A DNA stretch of 64,000 nt, taken from Lachnospiraceae bacterium (GTDB taxonomy: Bacteria; Bacillota; Clostridia; Lachnospirales; Lachnospiraceae). Location of the stretch: assembly GCA_014239155.1 (NCBI GenBank), contig JAAZZQ010000037.1:62001-126000 (forward strand). Reading direction: 5' to 3'. Under the pieces are notes generated by a model that was not told where the DNA came from, did not search any database, and saw only the letters and a list, made by a program, of their open reading frames with translations. Position 1 is the first letter of the stretch. Each line of letters opens with the position of its first letter. The position numbers were made by a program, and so were the translations under genes. This document shows positions 35,655 through 44,297 of this stretch, piece after piece.

Positions 35655-36431
35655 CTATTCCTCCAAATTCCCACTATTTTCCGGCACTTCGACGAATTTC
35701 TCATCTTGATAATCTTTTGCAGGCATTGGTCTTTGTTCAACAATCCCTTGCTGTTCCCGTTCCATACGGTCACTTTCAGCAAATATGCCACTATCCTGAT
35801 TAGAGGACTTACTATCAATGTCAACCAATGCCTCCTCATATCGCTTAAATACACGCAACAACAAAAAAGACTTTAGATAAATTACCAACCCAAACGCCAG
35901 CAGTATCATAATTGGCAAACTCTGAGGTATAAAATAGAGCACCACCACAGGAACTGCATAAATTCCAATCAGTAAAACTGCTGTTGGAAGATGTGAGATC
36001 GCCATCAAGAAAGCATTCTTAATTGTATTTTTGACCGGATTGACAAACCGCGCTTGAAGTGGAAACAGAAACATCACACCCAACAACACAACAAACGTCA
36101 CCGCAATCATAGCAATGCGCATCCATTGTGCAAATTTAATGCCAGAGTACAAAATGATGCGAAAATCCACTGTCAAAATTCCCAAAACGACAACAAGGAG
36201 CAGCCATATTACCGTTCCCTGTTTAAAATTGTCCTTAAATCCTTTCCAAAATCCTCGCACAATATAGGTCTCTTCATTTTTTACCATCTTGAATCCCATA
36301 TAATATGCAGCGGAAAAAGCGGCTCCAATCGTAAAGAATGGGATACTAAAAATTAAAAACAACACATTTAGTATCATGATATCCGCAACCTTATTTAGAA
36401 AATTCATTAATGGGCTATCTAACTTAAACAT
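35655..36431 (-). CDS. YesL-family (DUF624) membrane protein
   Basis: The 258-residue protein has about five membrane segments and the DUF624 opening (LMNFLNKVADIMILNVLFLI, then FTIGAAFSAAYYMGFKMVKN). YesL proteins are usually found beside carbohydrate ABC transporters; their function is unclear. A 60-residue polar tail follows the last membrane segment. It lies between an HD-GYP gene and the MsmK-type ATPase, in keeping with a sugar-uptake neighbourhood. Confidence 0.85.
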   Translation of the reverse strand: MFKLDSPLMNFLNKVADIMILNVLFLIFSIPFFTIGAAFSAAYYMGFKMVKNEETYIVRGFWKGFKDNFKQGTVIWLLLVVVLGILTVDFRIILYSGIKFAQWMRIAMIAVTFVVLLGVMFLFPLQARFVNPVKNTIKNAFLMAISHLPTAVLLIGIYAVPVVVLYFIPQSLPIMILLAFGLVIYLKSFLLLRVFKRYEEALVDIDSKSSNQDSGIFAESDRMEREQQGIVEQRPMPAKDYQDEKFVEVPENSGNLEE

Positions 36432-36455
36432 TTATTTAATAATCTCCTCTCAGTC

Positions 36456-37709
36456 TTAGACAAGGCTGGTATATACCTGCTTGTAGTTGCGCAGAAGTTT
36501 CTGGTGCGTGACAAGCGCCAAATCCGCTTTCTCTTTTGCCTTATCCATAATCTCGTCATAGTGTTTCAGAAATGTATCTGCCACAATCGCCTCATATTTC
36601 CCAGAAATAATGCCGTTGTTGAGATCGTTGACAATCTCTTCCTTGGTATGTGCTTCTCTGTAAGGTTTGGGCTCCATAGAGTTCACCACCTGCTCTGAAA
36701 TCTGTAAAATCGCTTCTTTGTGGCCCATTCCACTCGCTTTCAATCCGCGGGGATAACCATTTCCGTCAAACCGCTCATGGTGTGCTGCCGCAATTTTAAT
36801 AATCTCCCTCGACAACTTCTTCTCAAGAGTCTTTTCCATAATTTCAACATGGGTCTTAATCAAATTTTTCTCCTCGTCGCTAAAAGCGCGCGGTACATTC
36901 AATAACTCCAAAGGAATTGCAAGCATCCCAATATCGTGCAAGAGCGCCGCATAGTACACCTCATTTTTGTCCAACTCACTCAGCTTTAATTTTCTGCCAA
37001 GCTCACGGCAGACATAGACCGTCGCAATTGTCTCTGACACTGCCTGCTCATCTTTTAGTCCAGTGCAGTACATCAGCATTTTTAGATATTTTTCTTTCTC
37101 GTCATCAGACAAAAGCACATAGTCAAGGCTTTCGCTGTATGCTTCCCGATAGGTGTGATCGGCCAATTTCGTGTAGATATCGTGCTGTTCCACCGCCTCA
37201 TCTAACAAAGAACACACTTCTGGATCATACTTTGTTCCCGCATATTTTTGAATCATTTTCGGATCAAATTTTTCTCCAAAAGAGCGATGCCACACGTCGA
37301 CAATCTCCGCAACCTTCAAAACTTCCAGCTCAAAGCGGTATTGGTAGTCCATATCCTTTGTCTTGCTGTAATCTGTATGATGATAGAGCACCATCTTGGA
37401 CTGCTCATCCAACGGTGAGAGATACTTTAGAAAAAGATAGCCATACACAGAATGCGGCAATGGATTTTTTGCCTCAAAAGTAAGCTGTTTGCGCACGTCA
37501 TCCGTCTTGTACGCCCCAATGTCATGCAAAAGCGCCAGTACCATAAAATCCGCAATCTCATATTTTTCATACGTTCCATAGGTTTCCAACAATTTGGCCA
37601 TAATATAGCTCACCCGCATACAGTGATGCGCCATAGGCTTATTCATCAACCTCAGCGTCTCATAAATCAAATCTACCATATTTCTGCTCGTTATATATTC
37701 TACTGCCAT
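36456..37709 (-). CDS. Tandem HD / HD-GYP phosphohydrolase
   Basis: The 417-residue protein has two HD domains. The first (about 25-150) reads HHCMRVSYIMAKLLE and LLHDIGAYKTDD. The second (about 225-400) reads LLHDIGMLAIPLELLN, HVEIMEKTL, AAHHERFDGNGYPRGL and is a proper HD-GYP. HD-GYP enzymes degrade cyclic di-GMP, or related cyclic dinucleotides. No sensor, membrane or receiver part is present, so it is a soluble cytoplasmic enzyme. It lies 24 bases upstream of yesL. Confidence 0.88.
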   Translation of the reverse strand: MAVEYITSRNMVDLIYETLRLMNKPMAHHCMRVSYIMAKLLETYGTYEKYEIADFMVLALLHDIGAYKTDDVRKQLTFEAKNPLPHSVYGYLFLKYLSPLDEQSKMVLYHHTDYSKTKDMDYQYRFELEVLKVAEIVDVWHRSFGEKFDPKMIQKYAGTKYDPEVCSLLDEAVEQHDIYTKLADHTYREAYSESLDYVLLSDDEKEKYLKMLMYCTGLKDEQAVSETIATVYVCRELGRKLKLSELDKNEVYYAALLHDIGMLAIPLELLNVPRAFSDEEKNLIKTHVEIMEKTLEKKLSREIIKIAAAHHERFDGNGYPRGLKASGMGHKEAILQISEQVVNSMEPKPYREAHTKEEIVNDLNNGIISGKYEAIVADTFLKHYDEIMDKAKEKADLALVTHQKLLRNYKQVYTSLV

Positions 37710-37771
37710 TTTTTCACCCCTTGCTTTTTCGTTTAGAAACTGTGAATGATATGTTATTTGTTATCAGTTCC

Positions 37772-38302
37772 TTACTGTTTCAAAATCAATCTTCTCTGCA
37801 TTGGCGTATACCGAATGCCGTCCTTTGCCTGTTCTACATTCGTATCCACAAATCCCATGCGATGATAAAAACCTGTCGCATAAGGCGCCGCATTGACTGT
37901 GAGATTGCTATGTCCCTCCTCTGTCAGAACATAGCGGCTTACATATTCAATCAGCCCCCTGCCAATTCCCATTTTGTGATATCTTCGGTCGACAAAAAGC
38001 AATGATATATGTGTCTCATCCCGCAAACTAATCATCCCGATCATCCGGTTATTATCATATGCCCCAAAAAGCTGATATACCCCCATAATAAACATTCTGT
38101 AGAGCATTGTGTCCGTGATAAAATCCTGAAAGCTCTCGATGCCCTCTGGCGTGTAATCGCACGCCTCAAACTGCATAAAAGTCCGCCATGCAAGCGCCAT
38201 AGCATCATCCCATTCATTGCGGTATGCCGGTCTTAAAGCAACTCTTACTGGCTTGATAATCCCCCTGCCAAATCTCTGTCTAACCTCCAATTTTTTAATC
38301 AC
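37772..38302 (-). CDS. GNAT-family acetyltransferase
   Basis: The 176-residue protein has the GNAT fold. The acetyl-CoA-binding loop is DRRYHKMGIGRGLIEYVSRY, after a strand HISLLFV, and the C-terminal motif is NAAPYATGFYHRMGFVD. It transfers an acetyl group to an amine; the substrate is unknown. It lies 62 bases upstream of the HD-GYP gene on the same strand and may share its transcript. Confidence 0.88.
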   Translation of the reverse strand: MIKKLEVRQRFGRGIIKPVRVALRPAYRNEWDDAMALAWRTFMQFEACDYTPEGIESFQDFITDTMLYRMFIMGVYQLFGAYDNNRMIGMISLRDETHISLLFVDRRYHKMGIGRGLIEYVSRYVLTEEGHSNLTVNAAPYATGFYHRMGFVDTNVEQAKDGIRYTPMQRRLILKQ

Positions 38303-38437
38303 CTTCTCACTTTTATAGAATTGTTTTTCTATATGTAATTCGTATCACAGCACGCCAATCATCTAACACTCATTACAATAGTATAGCACATATTTATAGA
38401 ATTGTATATTTATTCTGAGAATATTTTATTGGGATTT

Positions 38438-38592
38438 GTTACAGTTCAGCTCAGTACTTTGCACTTGCTGCAAAGTCCGTGAAACAGCGTTGCAGTTGAG
38501 AAGCATCAAGCCACGGTACGTGGCTTTGACACCACGAAGTGGTTTTGCATGGCTTGATGCACGTAACAGGAAGCCGAAGGCTGAACTGTTAC
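38438..38592. mobile_element. 155-bp MITE-like element with inverted ends and 8-bp target duplication
   Basis: The ends GTTACAGTTCAGC (38438-38450) and GCTGAACTGTTAC (38580-38592) are inverted repeats with one mismatch. The flanks 38430-38437 and 38593-38600 are both TGGGATTT, a perfect 8-bp direct repeat. Inside are a long stem (GCATCAAGCCA/TGGCTTGATGC), two nested hairpins (AAGCCACG/CGTGGCTT and ACCAC/GTGGT) and ACTTTGCA/TGCAAAGT. There is no coding sequence. It has the marks of a non-autonomous insertion mobilised by an unlinked transposase. It lies between the HPr-like gene and the GNAT gene. Confidence 0.7.
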
Positions 38593-38619
38593 TGGGATTT
38601 ATGGGTCGCGCGCCACTTT

Positions 38620-38688
38620 AGTGGCATATTTCCTCTGCGCAGGTCTGCGCATAAAAAGAACACAGACCCCTCAAGAAAGTCTGTGTTC
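38620..38688 (-). terminator. Terminator of the HPr-like gene, next to dispersed repeat copy 2
   Basis: GAACACAGAC/GTCTGTGTTC (38658-38667 and 38679-38688) form a perfect 10-bp stem, followed on the minus strand by TTTTTATGCGC. The adjoining 38620-38659 is the cleanest copy of the intergenic repeat (AGTGGCATATTTCCTCTGCG, then CAGGTCTGCGCATAAAA), itself a hairpin (TGCGCA/TGCGCA). The T-run of the terminator is part of the repeat. Confidence 0.75.
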
Positions 38689-38696
38689 TAAAAACA

Positions 38697-38951
38697 CTAT
38701 TGGCAGATAAAAAATTTTTCCAGCGCTTCAATTGCTTCGCCTTCATCCGCTCCCTTTGCTGCAATTGTCACATTCATTCCCTCAGAAGGATTAAATGCAA
38801 TAATTCCCATAATGCTTTTTGCATTGATTTTGTACTTATCGTACTCCAATAGAATCTCGCTCTTGTATTGACTTGCAATCTGAACAATCTCGGCCAGTGG
38901 ATGATCATATCTTTTCTCAATTTCTTTTACCTTTACTTCTCTTTTTAACAC
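38697..38951 (-). CDS. Crh-like HPr protein with Tyr at the His15 position
   Basis: The 84-residue protein has the HPr length and fold. Residue 46 is Ser in AKSIMGIIAF, the HPr kinase site motif. The catalytic position 15 is Tyr (KRYDHPLAEIVQIA, where HPr has LHARPAALFVQ-like sequence) and Arg17 is His. So it cannot pass phosphate along the PTS through His15 but could be phosphorylated on Ser46, like Crh of Bacillus (Gln15), which acts with CcpA in carbon catabolite repression. The start is GTG at 38951 behind GGAGGG. Its role here is inferred from these two residues. Confidence 0.8.
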   Translation of the reverse strand: MLKREVKVKEIEKRYDHPLAEIVQIASQYKSEILLEYDKYKINAKSIMGIIAFNPSEGMNVTIAAKGADEGEAIEALEKFFICQ

Positions 38952-39174
38952 ACCAGTTCCCTCCGTTACATCTACATAAGACCTAAAAGTCTATTCCATA
39001 TGAAAACTCTTGCAAAGCAATCTTTCTTGTATATTCATGTAATAATTGATTCATGTAATAATTGCTTAAAATTTGTACTGTATTATTGTCTATTTTTTTT
39101 TGAGAAAAGTCAATATTTTTTCTAAAAAAACTTTGTCCAAAGACCAAAAACCGTCTTTTTCACGAAAAACACGT

Positions 39175-41574
39175 CTATTTTAGATATTTCATTAGTATTT
39201 TCTGCAAAACATCAATATCGATTGGCTTGGTCATAAAATCATCAAAACCTTTCTTAATGTATTCTTCCCTCGCACCTGTGGCTGCATTTGCTGTCAAAAC
39301 GACAATGGGTGTACTATGACTGACACTTTCCTGATTCCTGTGTAAGTACTGCATTAAATCTGTACCGCTCATCTCTGGCATCATGTCATCTGTCAGAATT
39401 AAATCATACTTCTCCTGATCTAGATGTTTAGCAGCGACCACACCCCCATCTGCGCGACTCACCTCGATATCAAGCATTTCCAAAATTGACGCAATGACTT
39501 CAAGATTCATCTCATTGTCATCTATCACATAAACCTTTTTCCCCGGAAAACACATGGTATCTAAGCTTTCTGGCTCCTCATTCTGCACTTGAAATTGGTT
39601 TTTATAATCTCCAAGAGGAGTGCTTGAGACAACACGCTGCGGAATTACCACACAAAAACTAGACCCTTTTCCATACTCGCTCTCCACATTCAGCTTGCCA
39701 TCCATCAATGTCACTAATCGCGAAGTAATATTCAACCCTAGCCCAGTTCCTTCCACGCTTCTATTTTTCAGCAGATCAAGGCGCTCAAATTCCACAAAAA
39801 GCTTTGGAATCTCATTCTTGCGAATTCCTACACCACTGTCTGAAACGCGAATGTCAAGCAAAATATTTTCCTCGTCAATATAGTTGGACACTTCCCGTTT
39901 TCTCACACAAAGTTCTATCCACCCTTTCTCTGTGTACTTCACAGCATTCGTCATCAGATTCAAAATAATTTGTTTGATACGTACTTCATCGCCATAAAGC
40001 AACTCTGGAAGTGTTGGGTCAATGTCAAGACGCAGCTCCAATCCAGCTTTTATCACCCTGTCCTTTATCATCGCCACAACATCATTGAGTACCGAAGCAA
40101 GACTGTAGTCTGACGTTATAATATCTATTTTTCCAGTTTCTATTTTGGAAAAATCAAGAATATCATTAATCAATGCCAATAACGTCCTTCCGGCACTCTG
40201 TATATCCGCGGCATGTTTGCGAATACTGCTGTCCTTTGTCTCATGCAAAATCAACTCATTTGAACCAAGAATTGCATTGAGTGGTGTGCGAATCTCATGA
40301 GACATATGGGACAGAAAACGACTTTTCTGCTCATTTGCCTCCTCTGCTGCAATCTTATCCCGCTCCATAATAACGCGGTCTGCTTCCTCTCGCACCCGAT
40401 TAATCTCATTGCGGCTGCGCACAACCCAGACCAACATACATGCGCCAAAAGCAAACACCCCATAACCAAAAGCGACAGAACATGGATAGACTGCATTGTT
40501 CCAGTAAAAAAGAATACTTAACACAGTGCTGAAAATCAAAGTCCCATAACCAGCGAACACCTCAACAGCAGGCATCAGCTTTTCCTGAAGAAAACTCAAA
40601 GTACATGTCCCTATGTTTAACACGATTAGTATATGCACCACCACATAAAAACTTGACATACTGTATGCAAAAATTGCAAATGCTGCGGTGCTTATCGCCA
40701 CAATAAAAAAGTTAAACAAAGCCAATATGTCGTATCGCCTCTGTCCCGGAAAAAATGCACACTGCGTAAACAGCGTAAACGGAATTGGCAGCATAATTAA
40801 AGAAAGACTGTTAAGCCAACTTACAATAAAAGTACGCTCAATAAAGAGTTCCATACATCCACAGTCTGTCCCAAGATAAATGACAGAAAGTACCAAAAAA
40901 CAAATAAGCCATCTCAGAGAATGAATATCGCGCATTTTGTCAACCAGTATGGCAGAACGACTTGCAATCAAGCTTAGCAAAATAACCAATCCAACTGCCA
41001 CACACAAGCCAAGACTGCGACATGACTTTTCCAAAATATATTTGTTCAATGCATATCTATCACCGACAGCTAGAAACTGGATTGTAGCACAATCCTCATC
41101 TGCCATATTTTCTAGCACAATTGTAATGGTATCCCCCTTCTCAAATCCTTTCGCCTGTATCTGGTGGAGCATGTACATTCTTCTTCCGTGAGAACGATAC
41201 TCTTGTTTATAGGAATGCTGATACCACACAGCATCATTCACATAGACTGTAGTGTCAAGCGCCCTTGCCCGAAAGCAGAGATATTCTTCTAGTGAGGGTG
41301 TAAAGTCAAGCGTCTTTGATATTGATACACTTCCTTGTTCAACAATCTGAACTTGCAGATAGTGCTGTGCGTGTGCTGTTACTTTCTGAGAGCTACCTGT
41401 ATAATACCACCCTTCGCCAAACCACACATCATTTTTTCCAATATTTTTAAAATGCCGCTGAATCGGCGAATCAATGCAGATTGCCACTGTAACAATAAAA
41501 ACAAGAATCAAAACGACACTGTAAAACATTTTCACTATAAAACTAATATCTTTCTTCCCGAGTCGTTTCCACAT
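39175..41574 (-). CDS. Hybrid sensor histidine kinase with 7TM module
   Basis: The 799-residue protein has an N-terminal membrane segment, an extracellular beta domain (about 40-185), a seven-helix membrane module of the 7TMR-DISM type (about 190-395), a dimerisation helix with the phospho-His near 425 (FLSHMSHEIRTPLN), an HATPase domain (LMTNAVKYTEKGW, DSGVGIRKNEIPKLF, GTGLGLNI), and a C-terminal receiver with its phospho-Asp near 730 (YDLILTDDMMPEMSG). It senses an outside signal, probably a carbohydrate-like ligand, and relays phosphate to its own receiver. It follows the response regulator by 27 bases in the same direction. Confidence 0.9.
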   Translation of the reverse strand: MWKRLGKKDISFIVKMFYSVVLILVFIVTVAICIDSPIQRHFKNIGKNDVWFGEGWYYTGSSQKVTAHAQHYLQVQIVEQGSVSISKTLDFTPSLEEYLCFRARALDTTVYVNDAVWYQHSYKQEYRSHGRRMYMLHQIQAKGFEKGDTITIVLENMADEDCATIQFLAVGDRYALNKYILEKSCRSLGLCVAVGLVILLSLIASRSAILVDKMRDIHSLRWLICFLVLSVIYLGTDCGCMELFIERTFIVSWLNSLSLIMLPIPFTLFTQCAFFPGQRRYDILALFNFFIVAISTAAFAIFAYSMSSFYVVVHILIVLNIGTCTLSFLQEKLMPAVEVFAGYGTLIFSTVLSILFYWNNAVYPCSVAFGYGVFAFGACMLVWVVRSRNEINRVREEADRVIMERDKIAAEEANEQKSRFLSHMSHEIRTPLNAILGSNELILHETKDSSIRKHAADIQSAGRTLLALINDILDFSKIETGKIDIITSDYSLASVLNDVVAMIKDRVIKAGLELRLDIDPTLPELLYGDEVRIKQIILNLMTNAVKYTEKGWIELCVRKREVSNYIDEENILLDIRVSDSGVGIRKNEIPKLFVEFERLDLLKNRSVEGTGLGLNITSRLVTLMDGKLNVESEYGKGSSFCVVIPQRVVSSTPLGDYKNQFQVQNEEPESLDTMCFPGKKVYVIDDNEMNLEVIASILEMLDIEVSRADGGVVAAKHLDQEKYDLILTDDMMPEMSGTDLMQYLHRNQESVSHSTPIVVLTANAATGAREEYIKKGFDDFMTKPIDIDVLQKILMKYLK

Positions 41575-41601
41575 GTGTTTTTTCCTTTCTCTCCTCCGGT
41601 A

Positions 41602-42363
41602 TTAGCTGCTCTTATTTTTATCCTCCACCAGAGTCCACAAATAACCGATACCATACACTGTCTTAATATAATTGTGTGCATCCAGCTTGTTGCGAAGCAT
41701 ATGTACTGTTTCTGCCAGCATTGCATCATCAATAAAGATTCTGCATTCAGAACATAGTTTCTCCACAAGTGCTTTTTTCTTAAGCACAATTCCTTTATTT
41801 TCCACCAAATTGCGCAGCAAGGATTGTTCCAATCGGTTCAGTCGTACCTTTTTGCCCGCAATGCGATACTCTTCCGCATCAAAGTTAAATTGATAAGTAT
41901 CTATCATGACAAGATGCTCCCCAATAACACTTTTCTTAGAGCCAGCGCCAATTGCCTCAAACCTACCAATTGCATGGTAATTCGCCCCTTTTTTCCTGCG
42001 CTTGAACTGTGTCCAGACTTTTGCCTTGAGCACCGCTGTATTAAACGGCTTTGTAATATAGTCTGAGATCCCCAGTTCACTAAGCTTTTGTACACTTAAA
42101 CTTTCTTCGCTAGGCACAATCAATATAATCGCAGGATTTTTGGACTTATAAAAGCCATTTCTCAGTTCATCAATCAATACATATCCATTCCCATCAGGCA
42201 ATTTTGTTTCTATGATGATTAACTGAAATTTTTCCCTCTCCAGCAAGGCAGCAGCCGACTCACAGGTACTGCATGTGTGCACATGTGTTTCTGCATCCAT
42301 CATTGCCCATCCCATCCGTTCTGCCAGTTTAAAATCTGCTTCAATTATCAATATATTGTTCAT
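41602..42363 (-). CDS. OmpR-like response regulator with Glu at the phospho-Asp site
   Basis: The 253-residue protein has a receiver domain (about 2-118) and a winged-helix DNA-binding domain (about 150-245; RLNRLEQSLLRNLVENKGIV, AETVHMLRNKLDAHNYIKTV, YGIGYLW). In the receiver, the acidic pair (E8, D10) and Lys (YITKPFN) are kept, but the position for the phosphorylated Asp is Glu52 (LIIIETKLPDGNG). Asp-to-Glu often mimics phosphorylation, so this protein may be permanently on, or uncoupled from the kinase downstream. The start at 42363 is MNNILI. It is the first gene of a pair with the hybrid kinase. Confidence 0.88.
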   Translation of the reverse strand: MNNILIIEADFKLAERMGWAMMDAETHVHTCSTCESAAALLEREKFQLIIIETKLPDGNGYVLIDELRNGFYKSKNPAIILIVPSEESLSVQKLSELGISDYITKPFNTAVLKAKVWTQFKRRKKGANYHAIGRFEAIGAGSKKSVIGEHLVMIDTYQFNFDAEEYRIAGKKVRLNRLEQSLLRNLVENKGIVLKKKALVEKLCSECRIFIDDAMLAETVHMLRNKLDAHNYIKTVYGIGYLWTLVEDKNKSS

Positions 42364-42424
42364 ATTGCCATCGTTCCCTTTTCCATACACAACCCATTTA
42401 TCCCTTTTACAGACACTATTTATA

Positions 42425-42457
42425 GACAGTACCTGAATTTACTTTTCAAGTACTGTC
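42425..42457. promoter_or_regulatory. Palindrome over the response-regulator promoter region
   Basis: GACAGTAC (42425-42432) and GTACTGTC (42450-42457) form an 8-bp inverted repeat, extended inward by TGAA/TTCA. On the minus strand a TTGAAA lies between the arms and TATAAA follows right after the second arm, though their spacing is long (19). It has no T-run, so an operator is more likely than a terminator. It lies about 60 bases before the regulator start. Confidence 0.5.
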
Positions 42458-42583
42458 TGTATTGGTTGATCTCAATGCATTTCTTACTTTGTAATATTTT
42501 GTAATTTCATAACAGATTATAGATCTTATCCGCCATATTATCAATACATTCTTTATGAAAAGGTACAAGACAGAATAATTTTC

Positions 42584-43111
42584 TCAACCCGTAAGAATTC
42601 CTGCAAGAATAACACTAGCCGCAAGTCCAGATGCAGTAGACAACAGTGCCCCTGTAAGAGTCCATCTAGTCTTAGTGACTTTTGTTGCCATAAAATATAC
42701 AGACATTGTATAAAACACAGTTTCTGTGCTTGCCAGCGCAAGCGAAGTAGTAAGTCCCGCAAAGGAATCTGTGCCATACTCCTTAAATATATCCAGCGCA
42801 AGCCCTGTCGCAGCAGACGCAGAAAAAAGTTTCACCACAAAAAGCGATACCAATTCATTAGGAAAATCGTCGGCAAACAGAACAATTACTCGGCCAATCA
42901 TATCGCCCGCAAACTCCAGAAATCCCGATGCCCGCAACACCCCCACTGCAATCATTAACCCTATCAGCGTGGGAACAATATTCATCACAGTGCGCATCCC
43001 ATCTTTTGCTCCCCTTGTAAAACTATTGTAGATATCTTTTTTCTGTGATAATCCCATTGCAACAATGTAGAAAATCAGCGCTGGTATCAGCATATTTGAT
43101 ATCTGGGTCAT
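42584..43111 (-). CDS. spmB: Spore maturation protein B (SpmB)
   Basis: The 175-residue membrane protein has the nucleoside-recognition (Gate) domain of SpmB: QISNMLIPALIFYIVAMGLS, then FTRGAKDGMRTVMNIVPTLI, and ALASTETVFYTMSVYFMATK. SpmA and SpmB act together in dehydrating the spore core. In most spore formers the two genes are adjacent; here spmA is at 62629 on the other strand, some 19.5 kb away. It is transcribed divergently from the LytTR gene. Confidence 0.92.
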   Translation of the reverse strand: MTQISNMLIPALIFYIVAMGLSQKKDIYNSFTRGAKDGMRTVMNIVPTLIGLMIAVGVLRASGFLEFAGDMIGRVIVLFADDFPNELVSLFVVKLFSASAATGLALDIFKEYGTDSFAGLTTSLALASTETVFYTMSVYFMATKVTKTRWTLTGALLSTASGLAASVILAGILTG

Positions 43112-43320
43112 GACAGAAACTCCTGAAATACAAATCTGTACTGTACTAATCTATATTCTTCTGTGCTTCAAAATATAACCATTTTTGTCCTACACTGTCC
43201 TCAAAAAACAATTGTTTTAGTACTTATGTACTATGTCTATGAATACTTTTTCGGTTTATATTATTCTTTGCCGACACGGGTTTCTTACCCTTCGAGCACT
43301 TTACCAAGGAGATTTCATAG

Positions 43321-44064
43321 ATGATTAATTTTGCTTTTTGCTATGAGCAGAAGGAACTGTTAGAATTTGTTAGAGACGAAATATTAAATTGTTTTCGTTA
43401 TCGAGATATAAAAATCGCTGTGATGTGCTATCACAATGCCTACGAATTACAGCGCTGTATCTGCTGCAACTGCCCTGACATCCTCTTTTATGACAGAACA
43501 GAGGATGATGGACTCATGCGCAGTGTCATCTTGCAAGCCAAACAACAAAACAAACAGCTTATTTCTATAGTCACACAAAGCAAGGATTACAACTCTTCCG
43601 TAGAAGATGTCCTGTTAGAGCCTATATACATTATGCCAGACAAGAGCCGTCGGCAGCTCTGGGCATATGCCTCACTCGCCTACGAGACAATTGTCGATGA
43701 TGCTGATTCTTTTTCCTATTATGTCAGACCTGACTATATCCATACCCCAGTGAGGGAAATCCGTTATTTTGTCTCTGAGGGAAGACGCACTCATATTGTC
43801 TCCTCTAACTACCGCGATACATTCTACCAAAAGCTTGATGTCGTTGAAAAACGCATCCGCCTGAAGAATTGCCAGTTTATGCGCATCCATAAATCGTATC
43901 TGGTCAATGCGCGCTACATTGACGGTTATAGCCGAGACTATGTGCTACTTACCACAGGAGAACGACTACGTATCAGTCGATACGAATACTATCGGACACT
44001 CAATGAACGACTACAAGGCTCAAAACGCAGACATTCTATACAATTTGGTTTTACAGAAATATAA
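43321..44064 (+). CDS. LytTR-family regulator with degenerate receiver
   Basis: The 247-residue protein has a receiver-like N-terminal half (about 1-125). It lacks the early acidic pair (FCYEQKE) and the conserved Lys (VLLEPIYIMPDKS), with only one Asp in DILFYDRTEDD. The C-terminal LytTR DNA-binding domain (about 140-235) is complete: REIRYFVSEGRRTHIVSSN, CQFMRIHKSYLVNARYIDGY, GERLRISRYEYYRTLNERL. LytTR proteins bind imperfect direct repeats and often control surface, competence or bacteriocin genes. No histidine kinase of the HPK10 type is next to it, fitting phosphate-independent action. Confidence 0.85.
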   Translation: MINFAFCYEQKELLEFVRDEILNCFRYRDIKIAVMCYHNAYELQRCICCNCPDILFYDRTEDDGLMRSVILQAKQQNKQLISIVTQSKDYNSSVEDVLLEPIYIMPDKSRRQLWAYASLAYETIVDDADSFSYYVRPDYIHTPVREIRYFVSEGRRTHIVSSNYRDTFYQKLDVVEKRIRLKNCQFMRIHKSYLVNARYIDGYSRDYVLLTTGERLRISRYEYYRTLNERLQGSKRRHSIQFGFTEI

Positions 44065-44093
44065 AAAATTTTTCAGTTAATTTATACGGAGAA

Positions 44094-44121
44094 GGAAGAA
44101 TGTCTGGTCGAACATTCTTCC
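44094..44121 (+). terminator. Hairpin after the LytTR gene
   Basis: A perfect 10-bp stem (GGAAGAATGT/ACATTCTTCC) with an 8-base loop begins 30 bases after the stop. A smaller AGAA/TTCT hairpin follows. No long T-run is present. The rest of 44122-44297 shows nothing. Confidence 0.55.
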
Positions 44122-44297
44122 GTGGTGGTTAGAAGGGATTCTTCTGTGAGGAATGTATTTCTACCTCCTCCGCGCTATCCCATTTTATTATAACATATTT
44201 TACTCTAAAAAACTAAGTCCCAATTCTTCGCAAATTCCTCCAATTCTTCACACAAAGGATAAGCTGCTTAATTGAGTGATACCAAACACGTTCTAAA

